Shown here: piece after piece, positions 51,739-63,720 of the stretch
Layout of the letters: each line of letters opens with the position of its first letter
Numbering within the stretch: position 1 is the first letter of the stretch
Source: Phymorhynchus buccinoides
Lineage: Eukaryota; Mollusca; Gastropoda; Neogastropoda; Raphitomidae
NCBI GenBank assembly: GCA_017654935.2
Contig: CM065701.1
Location: 1,584,540-1,648,539, forward strand
Reading direction: 5' to 3'
Length of the DNA: 64,000 nt
Position numbers and translations under genes: made by a program
The notes under the pieces: generated by a model
Told to the model about the DNA's origin: nothing
Databases searched by the model: none
The model's input: only the letters and a program-made list of their open reading frames with translations

Positions 51739-52345
51739 CCCTCCCGAGTCTGGGATGTTGATCCAGTTCAGGTGGCGTTGAAGCCTGGATTCAAAGACTG
51801 CCAGGGATGGTGCAGTGGCAGTGTCGTCGGGAAGGCGGTTCCACTCAGGGATTGTGCGGGGAAAGAAGGTTCCCTGCCGATACTGGGTTCGACTCGATTT
51901 GGTGTCATACGCCTGGGAGATGGCTTGGCGTCCGCTTTTCTTCTGGCAGCTTGATGTTGGGGCATGTTTTGTCTCTACTAACTTTCAGGAGGCCGTTTCT
52001 GTACTTATACAGGGTGGTGAGTCTGGCCTTCTTTCTTCTTTGTTGCAGTGAGGGCCAGGAAAGCTCTTCCAGCATGTTGCTGACGCTGGAGGTTGCCTTG
52101 TACTAAGTTGTAGTCCTGCACGGTCCACCTTGCCGCTCGCCTCAGTGGACCTTCTCAGTGGAGTCGATGCAGGTCTTTGTGGTGGGGTCCCATACAGGAC
52201 TAGCATACTCCAGCACTGGTCTGACAAGAGCTTTGTATGAAGCCTCCTTCGCCTTTCGACTGCAGATCTTCAAGTTTCTTCTTACAAAGCCCAGGGTCTT
52301 GTTTGCTTTGTTGACCGTGTTCGTTGTTGTCAACCGAAATGGAGG
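51739..52345 (-). pseudogene. LINE reverse-transcriptase C-terminal fragment
   Basis: Minus-strand frames give KANKTLGFVRRNLKICSRKA, KEASYKALVRPVLEYASPVW, DPTTK, then (frame-shifted) RRAARWTVQDYN and near the end TFFPRTIPEWN-like residues. LGFxRRNLK...AYKxLVRPxLEYASxVWDP is the standard thumb/C-terminal block of CR1- and Jockey-like LINEs. At least two frameshifts. Orientation is opposite to the RT piece at 52430-56835. Confidence 0.75.
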
Positions 52346-52428
52346 GGGTGTTGACTTTGCCCAGAAAATCTCAGCACATTCAACACTAAAGGATCTGTTT
52401 CTGAGCTGCTTAAAATTCTAAAAATGAG

Positions 52429-55400
52429 ATGCTTCCAATTTTCTTGGGCTGTGCAGCAGTCTTCAACACTACAAGTAAGGAGGCCAATGTCACACCTGTA
52501 TTTAAAAAAGGGGAGAAATATGATCCAGCAAACCATAGACCAATATCCCTCACCAGTGTTCCCTGTAAGATCTTGGAGCATATCATCACCAGTGCCATTA
52601 TGAACCATCTAGAAGATCACGGCATCCTGTGTGACCAGCAAACTATAGACCAATATCCCTCACCAGTGTTCCCTGTAAGATCTTGGAGCATATCATCACC
52701 AGTGCCATCATGAACCATCTAGAAGATCACGGCATCCTGTGTGACCAGCAAACTATAGACCAATATCCCTCACCAGTGTTCCCTGTAAGATCTTGGAGCA
52801 TATCATCACCAGTGCCATCATGAACCATCTAGAAGATCACGGCATCCTGTGTGACCAGCAAACTATAGACCAATATCCCTCACCAGTGTTCCCTGTAAGA
52901 TCTTGGAGCATATCATCACCAGTGCCATCATGAACCATCTAGAAGATCACGGCATCCTGTGTGACCAGCAAACTATAGACCAATATCCCTCACCAGTGTT
53001 CCCTGTAAGATCTTGGAGCATATCATCACCAGTGCCATCATGAACCATCTAGAAGATCACGGCATCCTGTGTGACCAGCAAACTATAGACCAATATCCCT
53101 CACCAGTGTTCCCTGTAAGATCTTGGAGCATATCATCACCAGTGCCATCATGAACCATCTAGAAGATCACGGGATCCTGTGTGACCAGCAAACTATAGAC
53201 CAATATCCCTCACCAGTGTTCCCTGTAAGATCTTGGAGCATATCATCACCAGTGCCATCATGAACCATCTAGAAGATCACGGGATCCTGTGTGACCAGCA
53301 AACTATAGACCAATATCCCTCACCAGTGTTCCCTGTAAGATCTTGGAGCATATCATCACCAGTGCCATCATGAACCATCTATAAGATCACGGGATCCTGT
53401 GTGACCAGCAAACTATAGACCACTATCCCTCACCAGTGTTCCTTGTAAGATCTTGGAGCATATCATCACCAGTGCCATCATGAACCATCTAGAAGATCAC
53501 GGCATCCTGTGTGACCAGCAAACTATAGACCAATATCCCTCACCAGTGTTCCCTGTAAGATCTTGGAGCATATCATCACCAGTGCCATCATGAACCATCT
53601 AGAAGATCACGGCATCCTGTGTGACCAGCAAACTATAGACCAATATCCCTCACCAGTGTTCCCTGTAAGATCTTGGAGCATATCATCACCAGTGCCATTA
53701 TGAACCATCTAGAAGATCACGGCATCCTGTGTGACCAGCAAACTATAGACCAATATCCCTCACCAGTGTTCCCTGTAAGATCTTGGAGCATATCATCACC
53801 AGTGCCATCATGAACCATCTAGAAGATCACGGCATCCTGTGTGACCAGCAAACTATAGACCACTATCCCTCACCAGTGTTCCCTGTAAGATCTTGGAGCA
53901 TATCATCACCAGTGCCATCATGAACCATCTAGAAGATCACGGGATCCTGTGTGACCAGCAAACTATAGACCAATATCCCTCACCAGTGTTCCCTGTAAGA
54001 TCTTGGAGCATATCATCACCAGTGCCATCATGAACCATCTAGAAGATCACGGGATCCTGTGTGACCAGCAAACTATAGACCAATATCCCTCACCAGTGTT
54101 CCCTGTAAGATCTTGGAGCATATCATCACCAGTGCCATCATGAACCATCTAGAAGATCACGGGATCCTGTGTGACCAGCAAACTATAGACCAATATCCCT
54201 CACCAGTGTTCCCTGTAAGATCTTGGAGCATATCATCACCAGTGCCATCATGAACCATCTAGAAGATCACGGGATCCTGTGTGACCAGCAAACTATAGAC
54301 CAATATCCCTCACCAGTGTTCCCTGTAAGATCTTGGAGCATATCATCACCAGTGCCATCATGAACCATCTAGAAGATCACGGGATCCTGTGTGACCAGCA
54401 AACTATAGACCAATATCCCTCACCAGTGTTCCCTGTAAGATCTTGGAGCATATCATCACCAGTGCCATCATGAACCATCTAGAAGATCACGGCATCCTGT
54501 GTGACCAGCAAACTATAGACCAATATCCCTCACCAGTGTTCCCTGTAAGATCTTGGAGCATATCATCACCAGTGCCATCATGAACCATCTAGAAGATCAC
54601 GGCATCCTGTGTGACCAGCAAACTATAGACCAATATCCCTCACCAGTGTTCCCTGTAAGATCTTGGAGCATATCATCACCAGTGCCATCATGAACCATCT
54701 AGAAGATCACGGGATCCTGTGTGACCAGCAAACTATAGACCAATATCCCTCACCAGTGTTCCCTGTAAGATCTTGGAGCATATCATCACCAGTGCCATCA
54801 TGAACCATCTAGAAGATCACGGGATCCTGTGTGACCAGCAAACTATAGACCAATATCCCTCACCAGTGTTCCCTGTAAGATCTTGGAGCATATCATCACC
54901 AGTGCCATCATGAACCATCTAGAAGATCACGGCATCCTGTGTGACCAGCAAACTATAGACCAATATCCCTCACCAGTGTTCCCTGTAAGATCTTGGAGCA
55001 TATCATCACCAGTGCCATCATGAACCATCTAGAAGATCACGGCATCCTGTGTGACCAGCAAACTATAGACCAATATCCCTCACCAGTGTTCCCTGTAAGA
55101 TCTTGGAGCATATCATCACCAGTGCCATCATGAACCATCTAGAAGATCACGGCATCCTGTGTGACCAGCAAACTATAGACCAATATCCCTCACCAGTGTT
55201 CCCTGTAAGATCTTGGAGCATATCATCACCAGTGCCATCATGAACCATCTAGAAGATCACGGCATCCTGTGTGACCAGCAAACTATAGACCACTATCCCT
55301 CACCAGTGTTCCCTGTAAGATCTTGGAGCATATCATCACCAGTGCCATCATGAACCATCTAGAAGATCACGGCATCCTGTGTGACCAGCAAACTATAGAC

Positions 55401-56835
55401 CAATATCCCTCACCAGTGTTCCCTGTAAGATCTTGGAGCATATCATCACCAGTGCCATCATGAACCATCTAGAAGATCACGGCATCCTGTGTGACCAGCA
55501 AACTATAGACCAATATCCCTCACCAGTGTTCCCTGTAAGATCTTGGAGCATATCATCACCAGTGCCATCATGAACCATCTAGAAGATCACGGGATCCTGT
55601 GTGACCAGCAAACTATAGACCAATATCCCTCACCAGTGTTCCCTGTAAGATCTTGGAGCATATCATCACCAGTGCCATCATGAACCATCTAGAAGATCAC
55701 GGGATCCTGTGTGACCAGCAAACTATAGACCAATATCCCTCACCAGTGTTCCCTGTAAGATCTTGGAGCATATCATCACCAGTGCCATCATGAACCATCT
55801 AGAAGATCACGGGATCCTGTGTGACCAGCAAACTATAGACCAATATCCCTCACCAGTGTTCCCTGTAAGATCTTGGAGCATATCATCACCAGTGCCATCA
55901 TGAACCATCTAGAAGATCACGGGATCCTGTGTGACCAGCAAACTATAGACCAATATCCCTCACCAGTGTTCCCTGTAAGATCTTGGAGCATATCATCACC
56001 AGTGCCATCATGAACCATCTAGAAGATCACGGGATCCTGTGTGACCAGCAAACTATAGACCACTATCCCTCACCAGTGTTCCTTGTAAGATCTTGGAGCA
56101 TATCATCACCAGTGCCATCATGAACCATCTAGAAGATCACGGGATCCTGTGTGACCAGCAAACTATAGACCACTATCCCTCACCAGTGTTCCCTGTAAGA
56201 TCTTGGAGCATATCATCACCAGTGCCATCATGAACCATCTGGAAGATCACGGCATCCTGTGTGACCAGCAAACTATCGACCAATATCCCTCACCAGTGTT
56301 CCCTGTAAGATCTTGGAGCATATCATCACCAGTGCCATCATGAACCATCTAGAAGATCACGGGATCCTGTGTGACCAGCAAACTATAGACCACTATCCCT
56401 CACCAGTGTTCCCTGTAAGATCTTGGAGCATATCATCACCAGTGCCATTATGAACCATCTGGAAGATCACGGGATCCTGTGTGACCAGCAACACGGGTTC
56501 AGGAAGAAGAAATCCTGTGAAACACAGCTCCTGGAGTTCACTCAATCACTGACGAACTATTTGAAAATGTTGAGCAAGGCAAGCAGACTGACATCCTGGT
56601 GCTGGATTTCGCAAAGGCCTTTGACAAGGTTAATCATAGCCTGTTCCTGCACAAGCTTCATCATTGTGGCATCCAAGGAAAGCTCAACAAATGGATAGAA
56701 GACTTCCTCAGCACCAGAAGACAGGCGGTTGTTGTCAACGGTGTCAGATCCACCAGCATTGATATTTGTTCGGGTGTGCCCCAAGGATCAGTCCTTGGAC
56801 CATGCCTGTTCCTTGCGTACATCAATGATTTGCCA
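52429..56835 (+). pseudogene. LINE reverse-transcriptase domain interrupted by a 36-unit array and cut by the gap
   Basis: Before the array the frame reads NTTSKEANVTPVFKKGEKYD, PANHRPISLTSVPCKILEHI, the RT motif 1 region. After the array it continues ILCDQQHGFRKKKSCETQLL, then DILVLDFAKAFDKVNHSLFL, HKLHHCGIQGKLNKWIEDFL and VPQGSVLGPCLFLAYINDLP. FAKAFDKVNH holds the first catalytic Asp of RT; the YADD box would fall inside the assembly gap. A frameshift near 56575-56600 separates the two downstream parts. A CR1/Jockey-type LINE, inactive. Confidence 0.85.
52525..56490 (+). repeat. 110-bp array seeded by LINE RT, exactly 36 units
   Basis: CCAGCA at 52525 and at 56485 are 3960 bases apart, exactly 36 x 110, so no unit has gained or lost a base. 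Each unit contains CCAATATCCCTCACCAGTGT, TCCCTGTAAGATCTTGGAGC and GAACCATCTAGAAGATCACG. Variants are few and intermixed: GGCATCC or GGGATCC, CAATATCC or CACTATCC, and rare single changes. The unit is RT coding sequence, but 110 is not a multiple of three. Confidence 0.98.
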
Positions 56836-57335
56836 NNNNNNNNNNNNNNNNNNNNNNNNNNNNNNNNNNNNNNNNNNNNNNNNNNNNNNNNNNNNNNNNN
56901 NNNNNNNNNNNNNNNNNNNNNNNNNNNNNNNNNNNNNNNNNNNNNNNNNNNNNNNNNNNNNNNNNNNNNNNNNNNNNNNNNNNNNNNNNNNNNNNNNNNN
57001 NNNNNNNNNNNNNNNNNNNNNNNNNNNNNNNNNNNNNNNNNNNNNNNNNNNNNNNNNNNNNNNNNNNNNNNNNNNNNNNNNNNNNNNNNNNNNNNNNNNN
57101 NNNNNNNNNNNNNNNNNNNNNNNNNNNNNNNNNNNNNNNNNNNNNNNNNNNNNNNNNNNNNNNNNNNNNNNNNNNNNNNNNNNNNNNNNNNNNNNNNNNN
57201 NNNNNNNNNNNNNNNNNNNNNNNNNNNNNNNNNNNNNNNNNNNNNNNNNNNNNNNNNNNNNNNNNNNNNNNNNNNNNNNNNNNNNNNNNNNNNNNNNNNN
57301 NNNNNNNNNNNNNNNNNNNNNNNNNNNNNNNNNNN
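56836..57335. other. Assembly gap, 500 N
   Basis: Exactly 500 unknown bases, a placeholder length. It follows directly on the RT fragment, so missing repeats are likely. Order and orientation of what follows are not proven. Confidence 0.99.
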
Positions 57336-58046
57336 ACAAAAGGGGAGCTGCATTTCTGGTCTGGAACTCGGAGAAGGAAAGAAACACGTGAATTACACTC
57401 ACAAGAGACCGCATCTGTGCTTTATAGTATTTTAGCATAGCACCAGACGATCACAACCTGTTGATCGCATGTTATTTTCTAACGTGAACAAGTAGAAGAA
57501 CAAGAAGACAGTGTCACAGAGTATACAGAAAAAAAATTCATCCAAGGGAAGTATTTTCTCTTCTGAGTGGCCCAACAAGCTTGGAAAAGCTGCAATGCTC
57601 TCCCTTTTGTTCAGACTCCAATAATTAATAATAATACATAGTACAATTTATATAGCGCTTTACTCAGGATGAGCCAAGCGCTTTAGCAATCAATTATCCA
57701 TCAACAGACAACACACCAGCATTCAAAGAATGACACCAACCAGCAACAACGATATACAAGCAACTCTCTCCTCTAAACTACACACACACACGCGCGCGAT
57801 CACACAAACACACCACACACACCCACACACACACATCGCACACGCGCGCCGCGCACGCACGGCACGCACAGCAGCGCGCACCGCGCGCAACGCACGCACA
57901 CGCACGACAAACCCAGCACACACACACACATTTATCGACGCCAACTCGTTCTCACCCCATTCAGTAAAACGCCACAACACTGAAGCCGCAACGGACTGAC
58001 CACATCACCCAACCCCTCACACACAACGTACGCACGCAGGACGACC

Positions 58047-58086
<40 letters not shown>

Positions 58087-58560
58087 ACACACACACACAC
58101 CACACACACACACCACACACACACTGCTTGCACACACAACCACAAAAACCAAAACCAACACAAGCACATATGTATGCGCGACCAACACATGCATGCCTCA
58201 CGCACAGCACGCACACGCAACACATACACACAACACACACACACACAACACACCACTGCACACACACGCAACCACAAAACACAGCACAACTCTTATTCAT
58301 CGTCGCCTCACGTGCCACCACGTATACCAACTAGTCAAATATGTTAGGGTGCAGCAGGAACAAGATGGGTTTTAAGAGAGGTTTTGATGAGGAGACTGAG
58401 TTGGAGGTCATACGAGGAGAATGCAGAGATTCCCAAAGAGATGGTGCTTGACAAACAAAGACGTTGGCCAGACAGATTTGGAGACGGAGGGAGGTGAAGG
58501 GAAAGGAGACCCTTGTCCGTTAACGACAAGATTTAATACACATGCACATGTTGCAACGCG
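57336..58560. other. Microsatellite-rich stretch after the gap
   Basis: CA- and CG-rich alternating tracts dominate 57780-57935 and 58030-58290. 57640-57690 contains ATAGCGCTTTACTCAGGATG, reminiscent of a common 3' flank of mollusc repeats. No exon was recognised. Confidence 0.4.
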
Positions 58561-58724
58561 CTAAATGCCCTTTGCCATGCGACTGTACATAGTTTTTAAT
58601 ATAAGCGCGCGCTCATCGCTGCACACACCCAACACACTCTCTCTCTCTCTCTCTCTCTCCCTCTCCCGTCTCTCTCTCTCTCTCTCTCTTCTCTCTTCCT
58701 ACTCTCTCTCTCGCCTCTACTCTT

Positions 58725-58850
58725 TTTCAGGTGGTACATTGTGGAACGACCTCCCTGATGATCTAAAAAATAAAACTAGCGTATCTTCCTTTCTCTTGAA
58801 AATCTTATCACAATTTGCTAATGGACATCTTGTTATCAGTAAGTGCTAAT
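58725..58850 (+). pseudogene. LINE ORF2 extreme C-terminal fragment
   Basis: Frame: FSGGTLWNDLPDDLKNKTSV, SSFLLKILSQF. TxWNxLPxxLRxxxSxxSFKxxLK is the usual end of CR1-like ORF2 proteins. A CT-rich tract lies just before it (58637-58720). Confidence 0.55.
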
Positions 58851-58944
58851 TATGAGTCTTTACACTACAAACGTTGCCATGTCATCATCAGCCTTATGCC
58901 TAGTATTCTTATAACTAACTCGTCTCTCTCTCTCTCGTCACCAC

Positions 58945-59144
58945 CCCCAAAAAAAAAAAAAAAAAAAAAAAAAAAACCCCCCCCCCACGAAAAAAAGAAA
59001 AAAAAAAAAATAAAAAAAAAGAAAACCCCCCCCCCCCCCCAAAACAAAAACACCAACCCCCAAAAAAAAAAAAAAAAAAACCACACCCCCACCCAAAAAA
59101 CTCCTCGCCCGAAAAAAAACCCCCCCCCAAAAAAAAAAAAAAAA

Positions 59145-59198
<54 letters not shown>

Positions 59199-59226
59199 AA
59201 AAAAAAAAACAAAACACCAACCACCC

Positions 59227-59318
<92 letters not shown>

Positions 59319-59335
59319 AAAAAAGAAAAGAGAAA
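58945..59335. repeat. A-run/C-run low-complexity block
   Basis: Runs of A and C of up to about 90 bases. This is more likely sequencing or assembly noise than real DNA. Confidence 0.85.
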
Positions 59336-59454
59336 GATTTTTGTTCCATTTTCTTGACTGTTTTATGTCAAATTTTCTTCGCTTCATGCATGGTATGAAT
59401 GTGTGAATGAGAGAGCAAGGTGCAAAAGAAACTATTCTAGCTTATCCTTTTTAC

Positions 59455-60115
59455 CCTCAATAAAACATTCATATTCGTATTCGTATTCGTATTCTCTCCT
59501 CTCTCTCTCTTCTCTCTCATCTCTCTCTCTCATCTCTCTCTTCTCTCATCTCTCTCTCTCTCTCTCACACACACACGCGCGCGCGCTCACGCTCACACAC
59601 ACAGACACACACATACGCAACGCACGCACACGCACACACACGCACGCACAACACACCCACACACCACACACACACACCACATATGCGCGTGCCTATTGAT
59701 CAACATTTTATTTCCTATTCCTTTGATCTTAGGATCATTGACATAATACTCTCTCTCTCCCTCCCTCTCTCTCTTCTCTCTCTCATTCACTTCTTTCTCA
59801 TCTCACTCACATCCTCTCTCTCCTCTCTCTCATTCTCATTTACTCTCTCTCACTACATTAACCACTCTCTCTCTTGTACTCTCTCTCTCTTTCATCTACT
59901 CTCTCTATCTCTCTATCTCTATCCTCCAAACTTATATCTCTCTCTCCAACTCCCCAACTCTATATCTCTGTGTCTCTGTCTCCACCCTCTCTCCCCCCTC
60001 CCTCTCCTCCTCTCTCTCTCTTTCTCCCTCGCCCCCTCCTCCCTCCCCTCCCCCCTCCTCTCCTCCTCTCACCTCCTCCTCCTTCTCTCTCCCGCCCAAT
60101 CTCCCTCCCTATAGC
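59455..60115. repeat. CT-rich microsatellite complex with CA segment
   Basis: (TTCGTA), (CT)n variants and (CA)n/(CG) at 59570-59685, then mixed CTCC repeats. No coding content despite long Leu/Ser frames. Confidence 0.85.
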
Positions 60116-60351
60116 TCCACTCACAACTCCTCTTCAAGTCACACGCCCCCACACACACAAATTATTTTTTTGTATACGTGCAGTGACGTTGGCGTGTGGT
60201 GTGTGGTGGGCGTGCGAACCGTGCGTTCTAGTAGTGAGAGTCCGTGTAAGCACCCATTGTGCAGTGTATGCCGGCGCCAGCGCGAAAGCGGTGTGTCTGT
60301 GTCTTGCATGTATAAGCATGCGTGCGTATGCCTATGTTTTGCTCTCTACAG

Positions 60352-60616
60352 TCTGGGGAAGATCCACGCACCGTAATAAAAAGACCACCGGCACGCTGTT
60401 CTGGGCGGCGTTCGGCATGGGCAGCTCCTCAGCCCCACAGCTGCAGTACAAGGCGGGCCAGGGTATGGTGGAGGTCTATCGGCTCTACGGTCGTCTAAAT
60501 TAATCGGTACGGCGTCCTACTTCCTCGTCCGAAGCCGGGTATTTCGGTTTCGATCCTTCTGTCCTCATCAACACATGCTCATCGCCATGATGAGCAACAC
60601 CTTTGAGGAAATCCAG
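60352..60616 (+). CDS. TRP-channel pore/S6 exon, damaged
   Basis: The acceptor is TTTTGCTCTCTACAG|TCTGGGG at 60351/60352 and the donor is GAAATCCAG|GTGAAT at 60616/60617. The first part reads KKTTGTLFWAAFGMGSSSAP, QLQYKAGQGMVEV, matching the pore helix and selectivity region of TRPC-like channels (T-x-LFWxxFG). About 45 codons later, in another frame, it reads MLIAMMSNTFEEIQ, preceded by VLIN with one stray residue, which is the end of S6 leading to the TRP domain. The stretch between is scrambled by frameshifts and a stop at about 60501. The exon length suits a pore-to-S6 exon. Either a pseudogene or, more likely given the noisy sequence after the gap, base errors. TRPC rather than TRPM/TRPV is my best reading. 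Confidence 0.55.
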
Positions 60617-60704
60617 GTGAATACGAATGCGAATACGAGTATCAGGTGCATCATTCATATTTTCGTTGATGCGTTAATCGGGTGAATACGAATACATTTT
60701 CTTC

Positions 60705-61085
60705 TTCTTCTTCGAATCGCTCCAGATACAGTTTTCCTGTCAATTATGAGCGCAGATATGCGTCATCAGCTGCCGTTATGCGCCTAACTGCAACTAACAG
60801 AAACAGTTTTAGGGTTAGACCCAGCATGTCCGAACTTCGGCTGGAGGAAATCGTTTTTGAAAGTTTTGTTTCTTGAAAAAAGGCATGGAGAAATGGAACC
60901 GTTTAAGGCAGAAAGAAAGAAGGCAGAAAGATAGCTAGATGGGATGGTAAGCAAAGTGAAAAAAGGCAGAGTCAAAGAGAGTGACAGATTAGAGGAAGTT
61001 ACAAGCACAGAACTTCCAGAAGGTGCACCAAGGGGAACTATTTATCTTTAAAAAATAACCCCCCAGGTATACCCACGGGGGAAGA
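60705..61085 (+). repeat. Dispersed repeat copy D (family of 6966-7281)
   Basis: Shares TTATGAGCGCAGATATGCGT, CTGCCGTTATGCGCCTAACT, CTTCGGCTGGAGGAAATCG, ACAGAACTTCCAGAAGGTG and the terminal GTATACCCACGGGGG. Lies in the intron following the TRP exon; a G-run complex follows to about 61165. Confidence 0.65.
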
Positions 61086-61579
61086 GGGGGGGGGGGGGGG
61101 CTGGGGGGGGGGGGGGGGGGGGGCGGGGCGGGGGGGGGGGGGAGGGGGGGGGAGGGGGGGGGGTCGAGAGATATACGAAAACGAATACGAATATCTTTAT
61201 TCGTGTTATTTCATATTTTTATTTTCGTTAATCCAGGTGAATACGAATATTATTAATATTTTTATTTTCGTTAATGAATTATGCCAGAAGTGTTTTACTG
61301 TCAAACTACTGGATGTAGGTTGGCTGTACAAAGGGAAGTATTTGAGGGTTTGTTGTTTTAACACCTTTCCCTTCCACTGCCTATAGTCGTATATAATATG
61401 GTGTTGAAAATATACTAATGAGAGGATGAGAGAAAGAGACAGAGGAAGAGAGAGAAACAGATATATATAGAAAAAGAGAGGAGAGGGAGAAGGAGGGGGA
61501 GAAATAGAGAGATTTTAGATCCCTGCAGTGAGAGAGAGAGACAGATTGAGATTGAGCAGAGATAGAGAGACGGAGAGAG

Positions 61580-62010
61580 TTGAATTGAATTGAATTTTTT
61601 ATTCACAAAAAGGCCAAAGCCCCATATGAACAAAGGACACTAGCATTTTACACATAATAAGCAATAACGCACTGAATACAAAGTACATTATAAGATAAAC
61701 GTAACCAGTTTAGCAATCAAATTATTCATGACAAAATCGCTTCTCGCAACTGAAAAGCTTTATAAAGAAACAGAGCCACACCACGTACAGTCTTTTCGTT
61801 TTCTGATGCCATTAACAAAGAGAATAGTAAACAAACATGGATTAGCATAACATTTCCTTGCAATGAATTGTATACGAAGATCATACAATACAGGGCACGT
61901 CAAGAGCAAGTGGATTTCATCTTCTGCTGATTCCCTACAAAAAGGACATAACAATTCTGCATTCGTCACATTTTTATAACCATAAGCGTGTACATTGATG
62001 ACGGACACCC
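61580..62010 (-). pseudogene. LINE ORF2 C-terminal zinc-finger fragment with 3' tail
   Basis: The minus-strand frame reads AELLCPFCRESAEDEIHLLL, TCPVLYDLRIQFIARKC. CPxC...EDExHxLxxCPxYxxLR is the C-terminal CCHC finger of I/Jockey-type ORF2 proteins. The 3' end at about 61580-61600 carries repeated TTGAATTGAATTGAATT, the short tandem tail typical of such elements, so this is a 5'-truncated insertion. Confidence 0.75.
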
Positions 62011-62013
62011 CAA

Positions 62014-62074
<61 letters not shown>

Positions 62075-62690
62075 CGAGGGAGATCTCAGAGACAGACTTG
62101 GAGACCAGAGGAGAGAGAGAGAGGAGATACAGAGGAGGAAGGTTTAGTGGACGGAACAGACCAGAGAGAAAGACAGACAGAGCAGACCGAGAGAGACAGA
62201 CAGATACAGACAGAGATAAAGGGGAGATAGAGAGGAGAGAAACCAGTCCAAGAGTACAAGGGTCGGGGGGAGTGGACAGTGAGAGCAGGAGATCAGTGAC
62301 AGAGAGAGAGCTGCGATGAAGACCTCAGAGAGAGAAGAGATGAGAGAGTGCATGAGAGAAGAGAGATAAGTCTGAGACAGACAGAGAGAAATACAGAAGA
62401 TGACACTCAGACTCGAACTCGAACTGTCGAACAATTACTGAGGTGCTAAAACGAAAAGACACGTGGGGTAAACACATCGCAGGTGGTGGGGTGTCACTTT
62501 TTTTTTTTAAACAGAGTAGACTGAGTTGTAACAGACTGAGGCAGAGAGAAAGAGGAGAATAAAAATATGAGACAGACAGAGAACAGACATCAAGGAGAAC
62601 AAGAAGAGACCGAGAGAGAAACATAAAGGAGAGGCGTTGTAGTGTATAAACGATTCAAGGGCCTAGCGTGGATCTTCAAGCATACACTTT
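62011..62690. repeat. GA-rich low-complexity stretch
   Basis: (GA)n at 62016-62062 grading into imperfect GA/CAGA repeats to about 62640. Open frames here are Arg/Glu-rich artefacts. Confidence 0.85.
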
Positions 62691-62734
62691 TCGGGGATGA
62701 GAAATTGTCCGCCAAACAGCAAATTTTAACCCAA

Positions 62735-63720
62735 AGAGACCTTGCCCGTTACTGCTGTCCGTTCTGCTCGGGTCATGGTGTGTTCACTCATTGATATTAA
62801 CAGATGCATTCTAATGACACATTGCCCGTTAGTCAGAGTTTGCTCGGGTCATGGTGTGTTCACTCATTGATATTAACACATGCATTCTAATGACACATTG
62901 CCCGTTACTGCTGTCAGTTTTGCTCGGGTCATGGTGTGTTCACTCATTGATAGGCAACACATGCATTCTAATGACAGAGTTACTGCTGTCCGTTTTGCTC
63001 GGGTCATGGTGTGTTCACTCATTGATATCAACAAGAGAGATTCTAATGACGGGATTGCCCGTTACTGCTGTCCGGACTGCTCGGGTCATGGTGAGTTCAC
63101 TCATTGATATCAGCCACATGCATTCTAATGACACATTGCCCGTTACTGCTGTCCGTTTTGCTCGGGTCATGGTGTGTTCACTCATTGATATCACCAGGAT
63201 GCATTCTAATGACACATTGCCCGTTACTGCTGTCCGTTTTGCTCGGGTCATGGTGTGTTCACTCATTGATATCAACACATGCATTCTAATGACACATTGC
63301 CCGGGACTGCTGTCCGTTTTGCTCGGGTCATGGTGTGTTCACTCATTGATATCACCACATGCATTCTAAGGAGACACATTGCCCGTTACTGCTGTCCGTT
63401 TTGCTCGGGTCATGGTGAGTTCACTCATTGATATTGACACATGCATTCTAATGACACATTGCCCGTTACTGCTGTCAGTTTTGAACGGGTCATGGTGGGT
63501 TCACTCATTGATATTAACACATGCATTCTAATGACACATTGCCCGACTGCTGTCCGTTTTGCTCGGGTCATGGTGAGTTCACTCATTGATATCAACACAT
63601 GCATTCTAATGACACATTGCCCGTTACTGCTGTCCGTTTTGCTCGGGTCATGGTGTGTTCACTCTCAGAGAGATCATCAACACATGCATTCCTGAGAGAG
63701 ACACATGTGCCCGATACTGA
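62735..63720. repeat. 80-bp tandem repeat, about 13 units
   Basis: The unit ATTGATATCAACACATGCAT, then TCTAATGACACATTGCCCGT, TACTGCTGTCCGTTTTGCTC and GGGTCATGGTGTGTTCACTC. Units contain many small insertions such as AGAG and become ragged after 63660, more so than arrays before the gap. The rest to 64000 is degraded repeat sequence. Confidence 0.92.

Noticed and set aside
59874..60503. One 209-codon CDS across CT repeats and the TRP exon
   Set aside because: The upstream two thirds are microsatellite; a clear acceptor at 60351 marks the exon start.
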